Shown: positions 50,284 through 61,364, numbered from the stretch's first letter. The stretch: DNA of 64,000 nucleotides from Pythium myriotylum (GCA_023091665.1 JALJCQ010000008.1:434001-498000); one strand, 5' to 3'. Notes: generated from the letters alone by a model not told the origin. Made by a program: numbers and translations.

Positions 50284-50769
50284 TCACACATGCGCGTCCG
50301 CGCACGTGAGATCTGAAGAAACAGAGCCCAACGGGCTTTCACCCTTACTGTCTGGCCGGATGACAACGGCCGGCACGACCAGCACGAAATTGGTACTGGT
50401 CATGCGCGAATCTTGACAGTGTTTGATACTGTTCAGTCCATCCCCGTCTAGCCCTGCAGAGGTCAATGATGTCTGCAGTGCTCGATGGCTACTCCACGTC
50501 ACGGAGAAGTTCATGAAGACAGAGCTGTGAAACCTCCACGAATCCGTGGTAGGTGATGTACTGTACGCATTCCGAGATATATGTACAAAATCCTGTGCAG
50601 TGGGTACGAACCTTCGACAGGAAGCCGTACAGAGCTGACTGGGTTCAACAAGCAAGCGCCTTTCTGAATACACTTCCGTTAACGTGAAGAAGTCGCCAGC
50701 AGCAACTTCGCACGGATCACACTGGAACCTGTACGGAACTGAGTGCTCATCAGAGCCACACAAGACCAA
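50284..50769 (-). CDS. Uncharacterised small open frame
   Basis: 161 codons beginning MVLCGSDEHSVPYRFQCDPC. No family recognised, no signal peptide. It starts immediately outside the Sec3 duplication boundary and occupies the divergent space between Sec3 and Sec4. May be a small gene, a fragment or chance. Confidence 0.25.
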   Translation of the reverse strand: MVLCGSDEHSVPYRFQCDPCEVAAGDFFTLTEVYSERRLLVEPSQLCTASCRRFVPTAQDFVHISRNAYSTSPTTDSWRFHSSVFMNFSVTWSSHRALQTSLTSAGLDGDGLNSIKHCQDSRMTSTNFVLVVPAVVIRPDSKGESPLGSVSSDLTCADAHV

Positions 50770-50920
50770 AAAATTATGATCGTAAATCTTGTCGAATATC
50801 TCCCATGATCGACCAGTGCAGGTTATTCTTCAAAAGCATCGTATCCACCATAAGCACTACTCAAAGCCACTCCGAGATACAACCTCTACCAACCCATTCA
50901 ACATTCTAATCACCGCCACG

Positions 50921-51739
50921 ATGGTCTCCTCGTCGCTACGTTTCGCATTGCTCGCTACGGCTATTGCAGCTGCTACCACGAATACCTTTACTGCAGCTGA
51001 TGATCTCGCATCTTCCTCCCCCACCGATGACACACTCAATTACGACGCGCTTACTTACTACCTCGAGTTCGGCGTTGAAGTCATCGCCGACGTCGCAGGC
51101 ACCAACCGCAAGCTCAAACCGGCACTCGACAAATTCACCGGTAACTTTCGTCAGCTCGTCACCAACAAATCGCTTACGTTAATAAAATACGGCGCCGAGC
51201 TCGACACCTTCTACACCGAGGCCAAAAGGGTGGATACCAAATTCGTCGACAAAGTGAACGATACGTACATAGTACAATGGTGCCAACCCATTCGCTTCAT
51301 CAAGTTGTTCCCCCGGGCTACATGGAATCTCATCGACTACGGCATTATCGCACAGAAAAACTTGTCCAAAGACATCTCCAGTGAGACCAAGGAGATCGAA
51401 AACTTCATGAACGATCCAGGTAACATCCCTACGGATGACAAACAAGACATGAACGAGAGCGATAAAATTGGCACGCTCAATGAAAAGCTCGAAAATTTTT
51501 ACGATTCGCTCGGCATTTCCGACTTCAAGGAGCGGGTTACGGCCACAGTCAAAGAAAAGATCAGACAGGCAACGGGACAGACAAACGATCCCACATCTTG
51601 CGAGACGACACCTGCGCCACCGTCGAAGACACCCACTTCCAAGCCGTCGAAGACAGTGGAGAGTCGCTCGGGCGCGAGCACGACGTTGATGCTAGCGATG
51701 CCAATTGCCGTCTCAATCGTACTTAGTATGCTCGTCTAA
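50921..51739 (+). CDS. GPI-anchored secreted protein Sec4
   Basis: 272 residues on the opposite strand from Sec1-3, start chosen at MVSSSLRFALLATAIAAA by family alignment. Core motifs kept (YDALTYYLEFGVEVI, RFIKLFPRATWNLIDYGII, LGISDFKERVTATVKEK), with a unique Cys pair (CQPIRF, CETT). The stalk is much shorter (TPAPPSKTPTSKPSK) and the hydrophobic tail MLAMPIAVSIVLSMLV suggests GPI anchoring. Most divergent member, so an older duplication. Function unknown. Confidence 0.82.
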   Translation: MVSSSLRFALLATAIAAATTNTFTAADDLASSSPTDDTLNYDALTYYLEFGVEVIADVAGTNRKLKPALDKFTGNFRQLVTNKSLTLIKYGAELDTFYTEAKRVDTKFVDKVNDTYIVQWCQPIRFIKLFPRATWNLIDYGIIAQKNLSKDISSETKEIENFMNDPGNIPTDDKQDMNESDKIGTLNEKLENFYDSLGISDFKERVTATVKEKIRQATGQTNDPTSCETTPAPPSKTPTSKPSKTVESRSGASTTLMLAMPIAVSIVLSMLV

Positions 51740-52446
51740 CTGTTTGAGACCTCATCGGTCCTGATTGGATCGGTGTCGCGGTCCAGATTTATACAGTGTT
51801 GCCCGATCGTTGTTACAACTTGTAAGAGTGGACTCTTCGATCTGGTATGAGCGGATGTAACACAGTCCACAGTCACAATGTCAAAATATTCACAATGTCG
51901 AATAGGATCTGAAGGCTGCAGATCCTGATATAATGGTTACGGTAGCTAATAGACTTCAGCTCGATCATCGTCATAAATACATAGGACACAGTTTCACCAT
52001 GCATCCTGACGCTATCCACACCTGTGATGGGGCCGTCAGAAAATCATTTTGTACTTGCGAACAGACAGACGGGCCAAGCAATTCCGGTTTTTGTGGTGCC
52101 TGGCGCCGGCTGAATACAGCGAGGAGTCCTTTGCTGGCTTCTGGGTGAGCAATCAAAATCATGTCCACCTCATGGCGCAGTGTCTTCCGATCTTTGGAGC
52201 AGTGTAGTGTGTTGCGCGTGGACTTCGCGATAAATCTTGGCGCGGAACCCAAGACAGCATCAGTCCCATTCATATGTCTAATGGAAGGATATCGTAATTG
52301 AGTTTGATTGTGATCCTCACCGCCACGCGTCCCTTACCAGTCCCTCGGATGTCTTTGGGCTTGAGACCAACGCAACATCTCTCGGTCTCTGTTCATGCTG
52401 CTTTCTCCCCCCGCAGCCTCCCACTACCAGTTCTCAACAACAAGCC
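51740..52446. other. Intergenic Sec4-LACS2
   Basis: Nothing supportable seen. Confidence 0.5.
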
Positions 52447-54423
52447 ATGGGCCAAGCCGTCTCACTCTACGACATCCCCATGCCGACATGGCACGAAGTC
52501 TCAAACACGCGCACGACCTCACGCGGCGCCGCTCGCCTCTGCGAGACGCTACCCCATTGCAAGCCCTATATGACGCTCTACACGAACCTCATGGAACGCC
52601 GTGCCGTGGACGACGGGTCTCGGCCGATCTTCGGCTCCCGAAAGATCGATCCGGCGACTGAGGAGGTCGGTGCCTACGAGTGGGTCACGTACGCGCAGTT
52701 CTTGGACCAGGTCGCCGTGATGTTGGCCGCCATGGTCCATGAGCTCGAGCTCACGCGTCAGGAACCGGTTGGTATCTTTGCCAAGAACCGGTACGAGTGG
52801 GTGCTGGTCGAGCACGGCGCAAACCGCATCGCGTATACGCTCGTGCCTCTGTATGACACGCTGGGTCCGTCTGCGATCCCATTTATCGTGAACCAGACCA
52901 AAATGCGTGTGCTTTTCGTGGGCAAAGACCAGCTCGAGACGCTGGTCTCTTGTCTGGACAAGTGTCCCAGCGTCAAGACGATGGTGCAGTTCGAAGACGT
53001 GAGCGATCTGGAGAGGCAAGTGCTCGGCGTGAAGGGCGTGGAACTGAAGAGTTTGTTTGAGATCTTGTCTGTGGGCGAGAAGAAGCCTGTGGACGCAGAC
53101 CCTCCGTTGCCGTCGGATCTCGCGACAATCTGCTACACGTCCGGTACGACGGGCGATCCAAAGGGAGCCATGCTCACACTCAGGAGCATGGTCCGCAGCC
53201 AAGCACATAGCGAGTCTAGTTCCAACGGATGTTCATCTCTCTTATCTCCCGCTTGCACACGTGCTCGAGCGCTCTGTGCAATTCCCCCACATCCCTGCTG
53301 GTTCCTCCATCGGCTTCTCGCAGGGCGATGTTAGCAAGCACATCGATGATCTCGCGACGCTCCGTCCGACCACCTTCTCGGCTGTCCCACGGGTGCTCAA
53401 TCGTATCCACGACCGCATTGTTCAGAACGTGGAGGGAGCCGGTGGGTTCAAGAAAGCGCTATTTAACTACGCAGTCGAGAGCAAGCGGAGACACCTCGCA
53501 GAAGGCTACTTGACCCACGCGTTCTGGGACCGTCTCGTGTTTCGCAAAATTCAGAAGCTCGTCGGTGGACGTGTCCGCATCATGATGAATGCGTCGGCTC
53601 CACTGACGCCAGATAGTCGGGAGTTCCTTCAGCTCGTCTTCGGCTGTTCAATTATTGAGGGTTGCGGGCTCACCGAGACGGGTGCTGTGACGTCTATGTC
53701 TTCGCCCGCATTCCGCACAGGTCCACACGTTGGTGGGCCAGTTCCCGGCGTCGAGATGTGTCTTTATAATGTTCCTGAGATGGAATACACGAGCAACGAC
53801 TCTCCTTGTCCTCGTGGAGAAGTGTGCGTACGCGGCCCAGGAGTGTTCAAGGGTTACTACAAAGACCCTGTCCGCACCGCCGAGGCGATCGACGCTGATG
53901 GATGGTTCCACACTGGGGACATCGGCCAGTGGAACGCTGACGGCACGCTGAGCATCATAGACCGCAAGAAGAACATCTTCAAGCTATCGCAGGGCAAGTA
54001 TATCGCTCCCGAGAAGATCGAGAATATCTACATAAAGAGCTCGCTGGTGGCCCAGGTGCTCGTACATGGCAGCTCACTGCAAGACTACGTGGTGGGGGTC
54101 GTGAGTCCGGACAAGGCGGTGGTGTTGCAGTGGGCCAAGCAGCAAAGTGGACTGGGTATCCGCGCCACCGGTGAAAATGGTGACGTGGCGGCGTTGTTGA
54201 CGTCGGCAGCGTTGAAGGAGGCGATTTTGGCGGATCTGGAGCGCGTGGCTGCGAAGCACGGTGTCTTCCGTTTCGAGCGCGTGCGCAAGATCCATCTCGA
54301 CACCGAATTGTGGTCGGTGGAGAACGGTCTGTTGACGCCGACGTTTAAAGTGCGCCGCGCACAGCTGGCGACACGTTTCTCGAAAGAGATCGAAGCGATG
54401 TACGGCGAATCAAAGATGGCACG
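52447..54423 (+). pseudogene. Long-chain acyl-CoA synthetase LACS2, frameshifted and 3'-disrupted
   Basis: Homologue of LACS1 with the same MGQA.S start. The frame from 52447 covers the N-terminal half through ICYTSGTTGDPKGAML; at 53193-53194 one extra C moves the reading frame, and the rest (VHLSYLPLAHVLERSV, EGCGLTETGAV, GWFHTGDIGQWNADG, DRKKNIFKLSQGKYIAPEKIE) continues in the +1 frame. No intron explains it. The C-terminus is interrupted by a hAT-like insertion: before insertion it would have ended just past EAMYGESKMAR, and the original stop now lies at about 55427-55429. Either a young pseudogene or a base error plus a real insertion. Confidence 0.85.
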
Positions 54424-54424
54424 T
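54417..54424. repeat. hAT target-site duplication, left
   Basis: TGGCACGT, inside the last LACS2 codons. Confidence 0.75.
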
Positions 54425-55415
54425 CAGGGCTCTCCCAATATATATTGCTTAGGGATTGTGGTCCGCAGCCAGGAACAATCAATTATTGAAACAATATCAA
54501 TATATTGGAGAATGTATTGCTGCGTCCGCAATATATTGAGCACGACCAGCTTCATCCATCCGTGCGTTGCGTACGCGTCCTTACAAACATATCCATCGTT
54601 ATTGGAATGCTCTTGCGCAGGCAGCGCTCGACGACCTCTGGGTACTCAGGATGGCGCCGCAGATGCGAGAGGAGGTTCTGGTAGCCCCGGTGCTTCTCCT
54701 GCTTGACGAAGATGTTGCACGCGTTGCATGTGCGGTCGAGGGCCGTCTCGTCGCGCTACAAGGCGCCTACAATCTCCTCCGACTTTAGCGTTGGGGCAGC
54801 CTGGAGCTTGTTCGACGGTGGGCGCTGGTTCGAGGTGGCTGGAGCTGGCTGGAGGATGGAGTAGACTGCAAATGGCAAAAAGAAGTCTGAGAGCAGTTGC
54901 AACCGATGCGCCAGGGTGGCTGCGAGAGCGGTATGGGTGCCACATCCGTTGGCGAGGAGCAACCGCAGAAGAAGGAAGCGGGAGAGGGATGTCCTCTGCC
55001 TCATCGACCACGTGCTGCTGACCCGCCGGGGCGCGGAGTGTTCAATATGCGCGGTGGGAGAGCTGCTTTAGTGACCTTGAAGTGAAAATGGCTCACCTTC
55101 TTAGTATAGTGACACCGAAAGAAGCCAAACATGCCATCGGGAGATGCCACTACCGACGACTTCAGATCACTGCAGAGGCCGGAACTTCGAGTACACATGC
55201 TTCGTGGCACATACGGCGTTTCACAGCTTATTGTCCCGCTCCCTTTTCGACCAGGTTCTCTGCAACATCCGCTTCAGAGACGAGATTTGGCTCTAAAACT
55301 GGTCACTGAGTGACCCATTCAATACCATAGGTATATTGCCAGGGGCGAACAATCAATTATTGTCTCGGACAATATTCACAATATTTCAATAACAATACTT
55401 TTTGGAGAGCCCTGG
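54425..55415. mobile_element. Deleted hAT-family DNA transposon
   Basis: About 990 bp with perfect 11-bp terminal inverted repeats CAGGGCTCTCC (54425-54435 and, inverted, 55404-55414), weaker subterminal similarity, and an 8-bp target duplication TGGCACGT on both sides (54417-54424 and 55416-55423, with one extra G at the right junction). 8-bp duplications and CAGGG ends are hAT hallmarks. The subterminal 15-mer AACAATCAATTATTG occurs at both ends. Internally, on the minus strand, lies a BED-type zinc finger remnant; no transposase core. Confidence 0.85.
54600..54740 (-). pseudogene. BED zinc-finger remnant of hAT transposase
   Basis: Minus strand shows CNACNIFVKQEKHRGYQ then NLLSHLRRHPEY: Cx2C followed by spaced histidines, as in the BED finger at the N-terminus of hAT transposases. 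The catalytic and dimerisation regions are absent from the element. Confidence 0.7.
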
Positions 55416-55423
55416 TGGCACGT
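55416..55423. repeat. hAT target-site duplication, right
   Basis: TGGCACGT followed by GCCTCATAG, which resumes the LACS2 frame and supplies its former stop. Confidence 0.75.
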
Positions 55424-56488
55424 GCCTCATAGAGAAGTTTGTAGTGCACGCAAGCGCTTTCCGTCGTCATGCCTCGTTCACCTACCTCAACTCGACTTGG
55501 GCTACTTCCACTCATCGTTTGGTCGTCATCAATTTCGCGGTCTTCGCTGGACAAACAGTGAGGAGTAGCATGAAAAACGCGACGAAAATCTTCACTGGAC
55601 ACGATAAGTATCTTCCCCAAGGCGAACAAGCCGCCAGTTCCCCGGTCACTAACGAACTCCCCTTAAGTTGACACAACGGCACCGTTTGTGATTATTCAGC
55701 TCTTTGTGAGGTCCAGCCTCCGTTGAGCATCTCGGCTTCGCTGTGCCACTGCTTAGCTGATATGCACCAAGATGATGAGTGTACAGTATCCCCACGATTG
55801 CTGCACCTAGTCGACATGATATTGAAGCTTGACACAATCATCAGGTGCTTTGAAGCATCGAGGCTGATAGTCCAACTCGGATCAGAGAATCCCTCTCTGG
55901 TGCAGAGGGAAACACGGGAATGGGAGGAGCCATGTTCGAGCTCGTGGGGCAGATGGGGCATGTTGAGCTGGTAGTGTGTCAATAGGTGGTGCTTCTCAAG
56001 TTTTCCCTGTGTCCTTTTCAGACGCTTCGGAGACAATGGCGAGGTTTGATTGTCTCACCCCATCTAAAGCTCTGGGTTTGAGGGGTCCTTCGAGGTTGTT
56101 AGCAGATTTTTACAAGGGTGCACGATCACATCGACGGATCTTGTGCGAGATTTTGTTCTTGTGGGCATGGCCTGTGATATGGGATGATGTGATACGCCTT
56201 ATAGTCGCTCAAGTGCTCACAAGTCGCAGATTCCCTCGGACTTCGGACCGCATCGTGAATGGGCACTGAACCTCGTTGAAAGCTGGCTGGTCTGTCCGTT
56301 GGACCATCCACTGATGGAGTTGCCCTCGAGACCACCATGATACAGGTTCTTCAACCGATCGAACCCATGAAGAAACCTTCCTCGCTCAGTTGCTATTCTC
56401 CCTCGTCCCTCACTCCAAAGAGAACCGCATTTGACAATTCCACCACCACCTCCGATTCGACCTTCGGCATTGCCTTCCCGACCTAACG
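55424..56488. other. Intergenic LACS2-hydrolase array
   Basis: Begins with the displaced LACS2 stop. No gene supported. Confidence 0.5.
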
Positions 56489-57498
56489 ATGGATTCGTCA
56501 CGTGACCGTATCGTGTTGCTCTTCTGCCACGGCGGCAGCCTCAACAAGCAGATCTGGACGCCCATCGTGCGCCGACTCAAGGCCGCACCGGCGCTGCAGC
56601 GCTTTGCTTGGCAGCATTTTGCGATTGACTGGCGTTACCATGGTGATGAGAGCAGCGACGCTGACCCGGCAAAGTTTTACTATCAAGACGGTGACAAGAA
56701 GCTACCTCGCGTCGAGCACCCGGGACGACACTGGCCCGAGTGGGCACCACAGGATCTCAAAAAAGTTACCGAGCTGCTTCGCAATGAGGACACGGCGCTG
56801 GGTCGTAAGACGCACATCATCGGTATCGGTCACTCAATGGGCGGTGCATCGATGTTGAACGTCGAAGTCCACCATCCAGGAACATTCGCGGGGCTGATCC
56901 TCTTCGAGCCAATGCTCGCTATCGACAAAGCTCAGGAAGCTGCAGACTGGGTCAAGTCCGCTGCAGTGACGAATACGCTCCGGCGGCAGGGAGAATGGTG
57001 AGTTGCTTTGCTACCAATTGGCAGTGGAGACACCTGAGCTGACTACCCTCTTTTCCTCGTAGGGATTCGTGGGAGGAGGTAGTCGAACACTTTCGTCGGA
57101 GTAAGATCTTTCGGCGCTGGCACCCGGAAAGCCTCGCGTCGTACCTGGAGAGCGGTATTAAGAAGGCCAACGACGGGAAAAAGTTCCGCCTCTCGCTGCC
57201 ACTCATCCAAGAAGCCGCGCTTTACTGTCACGAGGTCATGGTGTTCGCGAAAGATGAGATCCGGCGAATGCAGTGCAACGCCGTGCTCGAATTCGGTGAC
57301 CACACGCAACTCTACGACATCTCACTCGCGCAGGAGATGATTGAGGAATTCCCTGACCTATTCACACTCGCCGAGCCGCTCGAGGGCAAGACGCATCTCT
57401 TGGTCGTGGAGGATCCTGACGGTTGCGCAGACCACATCGCCACCAATTTGCTCAAGTTCCCTGTCATCCAGAACGCCCTCAGCGCGAGTCGAATGTAG
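56489..57498 (+). CDS. Alpha/beta hydrolase ABH1, PTS1-like SRM
   Basis: Exons 56489-56997 and 57063-57498 (314 residues); intron 65 nt interrupts a Trp codon. Oxyanion/HG motif LFCHGGSLNK, nucleophile Ser116 in GHSMGG, likely acid in EFGDHTQLYD and His in KTHLLVVEDPD complete a hydrolase triad. C-terminus SRM fits a peroxisomal PTS1 variant. Closest architecture known to me is yeast peroxisomal lipase Lpx1-like enzymes; substrate could be acylglycerol, acyl-CoA or another ester. First of six tandem paralogues. Confidence 0.88.
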
Positions 57499-57759
57499 AA
57501 AGCGACTCGATTATCCACCACAGGGGAATGCGATCCTCTCACGTGAGTGCACTATTCGTTCCTCCTGTATGCTGTACACATGCACCAGCACCGAGAGCGT
57601 GAGCCTGCCCGTTTCGTACTTAGTCGAAGTAGATCCTCCTCCTTGTGATGGCTACATCGTACTTAAACGGAACTGATTCAAGCAACCTTCTCGCAACATT
57701 CACAGGGTTTGGACCTCCTCATCGGGTTCCATGGATACTTGCATTTTTCGTCGGAGACC

Positions 57760-58695
57760 ATGGCGACGACACGCATCGTGCTGCTCTTCTGCCACGGCGG
57801 GAGCCTCCACAAGGGCTGCTGGGCGCCCATCGTCAACCGTCTGCAGCAGTCGGCGCTGCTGCAGCGCGTGCCGTGCGAGATCGCCGCGCTCGACTGGCGT
57901 TTCCACGGAGAACGAAGCACCGACGACCACACCACGACCTTCTACCTCGAGAACGACGACAAGAGCGCCCCACGCGTCAAGCATCCGGCCAACGAATGGC
58001 CCGAGTGGGCCCCAGCGCAGCTGTATGAGTTCGCCAAGACGCTGAAAAGCGAGGACGACGCGCTAGGTCGCACGACCCACATCGTCGGCATCGGCCACTC
58101 GATGGGCGGGTCTGCACTGCTGACGGTGGAAACGCGTCACCCAGGAACATTCGCCGGGCTCGTGTTGTTTGAGCCGACGCTCTCATTCGATGATATGATT
58201 GTTGGAGGCGCCAAGTGGGCCATGACTTTGTTGGTCAAGACGACGTTGGCTCGCGAGGGGGAATGGAAGACGATGGAAGAGGCTGTCGCGTACCACAAGA
58301 GCTCGAGGGCCTTCCGCAACTGGCACCCCGAGTGTCTCGCAGCATATTTGAAAGGAGGCGTTAAAAAGACAAACGACGGCAAGGGCTTCCGACTGGCGAT
58401 GCCACTGATGCAAGAGGCCGCTCTCTACTGCCACGAACTCCCATGCTTTCCGAAGGATCAAGTCGCCGGGGTGAAATGCCGCGTCGCGATGGAGATGGGA
58501 GACCGTACAGCCATTTTCAACGCCTTTGGTGCGTACGAACTCGCACAAACGATCCCCGATAAGTTCCATTTGGGAGATCCCATGCCGGGGAAGTCGCATT
58601 TCCTCGTGATGGAGGATCCGGACAAGTGTGCTCAGCGCATCATCGCCAACCTCGCACTACTGCCGCTGTTTCAGCGTTCGTCCAGCAGACTCTAA
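57760..58695 (+). CDS. Alpha/beta hydrolase ABH2, intronless, SRL end
   Basis: 311 residues from MATTRIVLLFCHGGS. Uninterrupted across the site where the five siblings have an intron (REGEWKTMEEAV), so the intron was lost cleanly. Triad motifs GHSMGG, EMGDRTAIF and KSHFLVMEDPD are present. Ends SSSRL, a strong PTS1. Sequence is markedly different from ABH1 and ABH3-5 (LQQSALLQRVPCEIAALDW) and closer to ABH6 in that block (LLQRVPCEI). The frame is open to 57709 upstream without homology. Confidence 0.88.
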   Translation: MATTRIVLLFCHGGSLHKGCWAPIVNRLQQSALLQRVPCEIAALDWRFHGERSTDDHTTTFYLENDDKSAPRVKHPANEWPEWAPAQLYEFAKTLKSEDDALGRTTHIVGIGHSMGGSALLTVETRHPGTFAGLVLFEPTLSFDDMIVGGAKWAMTLLVKTTLAREGEWKTMEEAVAYHKSSRAFRNWHPECLAAYLKGGVKKTNDGKGFRLAMPLMQEAALYCHELPCFPKDQVAGVKCRVAMEMGDRTAIFNAFGAYELAQTIPDKFHLGDPMPGKSHFLVMEDPDKCAQRIIANLALLPLFQRSSSRL

Positions 58696-58976
58696 AGGTC
58701 TCAGATCTTTGCGCATCAAATCTGTTTGCGTGTCGTGTCGGCTACTACAACTGCCAGCCCGTTCGATCACTACTCGACCAGAGTATGTAGTAAGCTGCAT
58801 CTCGATGTCGTGAGTATTAAGATCTAATTGAGCAGTGCCATCCATACACGTAGGAACCAAGGCTTTGCCTCGTTCAGGAGCTTCGCGAGCTTTGAAGTGC
58901 TTTGCCGTGATCATGGGTTGCTGCTCGCATGTGATTGCGGCACGTCACCTTCGCGTCACCTTCTCGAGTGTTTTGT

Positions 58977-58984
58977 TGACGTCA
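58977..58984. promoter_or_regulatory. TGACGTCA upstream of ABH3
   Basis: Perfect bZIP/CRE-type palindrome ending 69 bases before the ATG. Confidence 0.5.
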
Positions 58985-58990
58985 GCGCTC

Positions 58991-59006
58991 TCATTCTCCA
59001 TCTTCA
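58991..59006 (+). promoter_or_regulatory. Inr+FPR-like start site of ABH3
   Basis: TCATTCTCCATCTTCA, 47 bases before the ATG. Confidence 0.5.
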
Positions 59007-59052
59007 ACTTGACGGGCTCGGCGGAATCGCGCGATTCTCTCTCGGCGTCTCC

Positions 59053-60060
59053 ATGGCAGCACGCGACCGCATCGTGCTGCTCTTTTGCCACGGCGGCGGC
59101 CTCAACAAGAACGTCTGGACTCCCATCGTGCGCCGTCTCAAGGCCACACCTTCGCTGCAGCGCTTTGCCTGGGAGCCCTTCGCGATCAACTGGCGATACC
59201 ACGGCGCCAAGAGCAGCGATGCTGAGCCCGCGACGATCTACTACGAAGATGGCGACAAGAGCTCCCCACGCGTGGAGCACCCGGGCAAACATTGGCCCGA
59301 GTGGGCGCCACAGGACCTGAAGAAGGTGGTCAAGTTGCTGCGGAATGAGGATGCGGCACATGGACGCAAGACGCATATCGTCGGAATTGGCCATTCGATG
59401 GGTGGCGCGTCGCTGCTGAACGTCGAGGTGTATCAGCCTGGGACGTTTGCGGGACTGATCCTCTTTGAGCCACCTTTCTCGCTTGACGTGGCCCACGAAG
59501 GCGCCAAGTGGGCGTGCTCTCTCACGGTGATTAACACGCTCACTCGGCAACAGGAATGGTCAGAAACGGATCTCTTGACGACTTGATGATGCCTCTCTAA
59601 CTGTTGGGACTGGCACAGGGACACGTGGGAAGAAGTCGTCGACCATTTCCGAGAGAGCCGGGCTTTCCGTCGCTGGCACCCCGAGAGCCTCGCGTCTTTT
59701 CTCGTAGGCGGTATCAAGAAGACAAGCGACGGTAAGCGGTTCCGTCTCGCGATGCCACTGGATCAAGAAGCCTCGCTCTTCTGCCACAAGATCATGGTCT
59801 TCACTAGAGATGAGATAAGGCGCGTCAAGTGCAAAGCCGTGCTCGAGTTTGGTGACCACACGCAGCTCTACGATCTCCCGCTGGCCCACGAGCTGTCCGA
59901 GAAACTGCCAGAGATTTTCACGCTCGCGGAGCCGCTCGAAGGTAAGACGCACCTCTTGGTTGTCGAGGACCCGGACGGGTGCGCGGCCCACATCGCCGCC
60001 AACTTGGTCAAGTTCCCGGTTGTTCAGGAGACACTATCCGGTCGAGCGAGCAGACTTTAG
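59053..60060 (+). CDS. Alpha/beta hydrolase ABH3, PTS1 SRL
   Basis: Exons 59053-59558 and 59619-60060 (315 residues); 60-nt intron with donor GTCAGA, less canonical than GTGAGT of siblings. The ATG at 59053 aligns with paralogues; an upstream open extension to 58828 contains the putative start site and is rejected. GHSMGG nucleophile, FGDHTQLYD acid region, KTHLLVVEDPD histidine. Ends GRASRL (PTS1). Close to ABH1, ABH4 and ABH5. Confidence 0.87.
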
Positions 60061-60258
60061 AAGCGTGTTTGTTGTTGCTGGTCCCAAGAAATATCAGCCT
60101 TTCACGATGTCTGCCTAGAGATCGAGAGACGTAGATATGTCGTGAGTGTCCATATAAGGTGTCCGTCATTGCAATCCCATGCAAATAGCTGCGAGAGCAG
60201 AAGAAGATCTCAAGTTGAGTCTGTGGGTTGAAGTACGACAAATCGGTAGAGTTTTGGC

Positions 60259-60266
60259 TGACGTCA
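60259..60266. promoter_or_regulatory. TGACGTCA upstream of ABH4
   Basis: In TTGGCTGACGTCAACAG, 88 bases before the ATG; the flanks match the ABH5 site. Confidence 0.5.
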
Positions 60267-60353
60267 ACAGCTTCTCATCACCCGCACTTCACAACTCCAA
60301 GCGAGACATCTGACCAACGGTGAGTCCATTCTGCCATCTCTCTGTCTCGAGAA

Positions 60354-61364
60354 ATGGCGACACCGCGCGACCGCATCGTCTTGCTCTTCTGCCACGCAGG
60401 TAGCCTCAACAAGAACGTCTGGACGCCCATCGTGCGCCGTCTCAAGGCTACGCCAACGCTGCAGCGCTTTGCCTGGGAGCCCTTCGCGATCGACTGGCGA
60501 TACCACGGCGCCAAAAGCAGTGACGCCGATCCGGCGACGATCTACTACAAGGACGGCGACAAGAGCAAGCCGCGTGTGGAGCACCCGGGCAAGTACTGGC
60601 CCGAGTGGGCGCCACAGGACCTGAAGAAGGTAGTCAAGTTGTTGCGCAATGAGGATGCGGCACTTGGACGCGAGACGCATATCATCGGGATTGGCCATTC
60701 GATGGGTGCGGCCTCATTATTGAACGTCGAGACGAGGAACCCTGGGACGTTCGCGGGGCTGATTCTCTTCGAGCCTACGTTCACGACTGACAGCGAGTTG
60801 CGAGGCGAAGCCACGACCACTGCCGCGGTGATCAACACGCTCGCGCGTCCGGGAGAGTGGTGAGTGACAACTGTCATGCTTGGGATGTCAGGAGGGGTTT
60901 CATGAACGTCGCTCGCGTGTAGGAACTCATGGGAGGAAGTCCAAGACCATTTTAAGAATGGGAGGATCTACCGTCGATGGCATCCAGAGTGCACGGAGGC
61001 GTTCCTCAAAAGCGGAATCAAGAAGACCGACGACGGCAAACGCTTCCGCCTCGCGATGACTCCGACCCAGGAAGCCTCGCTCTACTGCCACAAACTCATG
61101 GTACTCACGGACGACGAGCTGCGAAACATTCGATGCAAGGTCGTGGTCGAGACTGGTGATCAGACCCTGCCTTTCTTCACTACCGGTGCTCGCCATATCA
61201 CGACAGAGTTGCCAGAGATCTTCACGCTCGCCGAGCCGCTCAAGAATGCAACCCACTTCCTCGTCATCGAGGACCCGGACACATGCGCGATGCATATTGC
61301 CGCCAACCTCGAGACGTTCCCAGTCATTCAGCAAGCGCTTGCTGCCGATGGGACCAAACTCTAG
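60354..61364 (+). CDS. Alpha/beta hydrolase ABH4, TKL end
   Basis: Exons 60354-60859 and 60923-61364 (315 residues), intron 63 nt. Nucleophile in GHSMGAAS, acid candidate in ETGDQTLPF, His in ATHFLVIEDPD. Ends DGTKL; TKL is a weaker PTS1 than SKL. Exon 1 is almost identical to that of ABH5, with a stretch of about 250 bases (about 60465-60715) showing no difference, while exon 2 is plainly diverged. Confidence 0.87.

Larger units (their letters stand above)
58696..59052. other. Intergenic ABH2-ABH3
   Basis: Contains TGACGTCA and an initiator-like element just before ABH3. Confidence 0.55.

Noticed and set aside
54425..54706. C-terminal extension of LACS2 as genuine protein
   Set aside because: These codons derive from the hAT element and its terminal repeat, not from the gene family.
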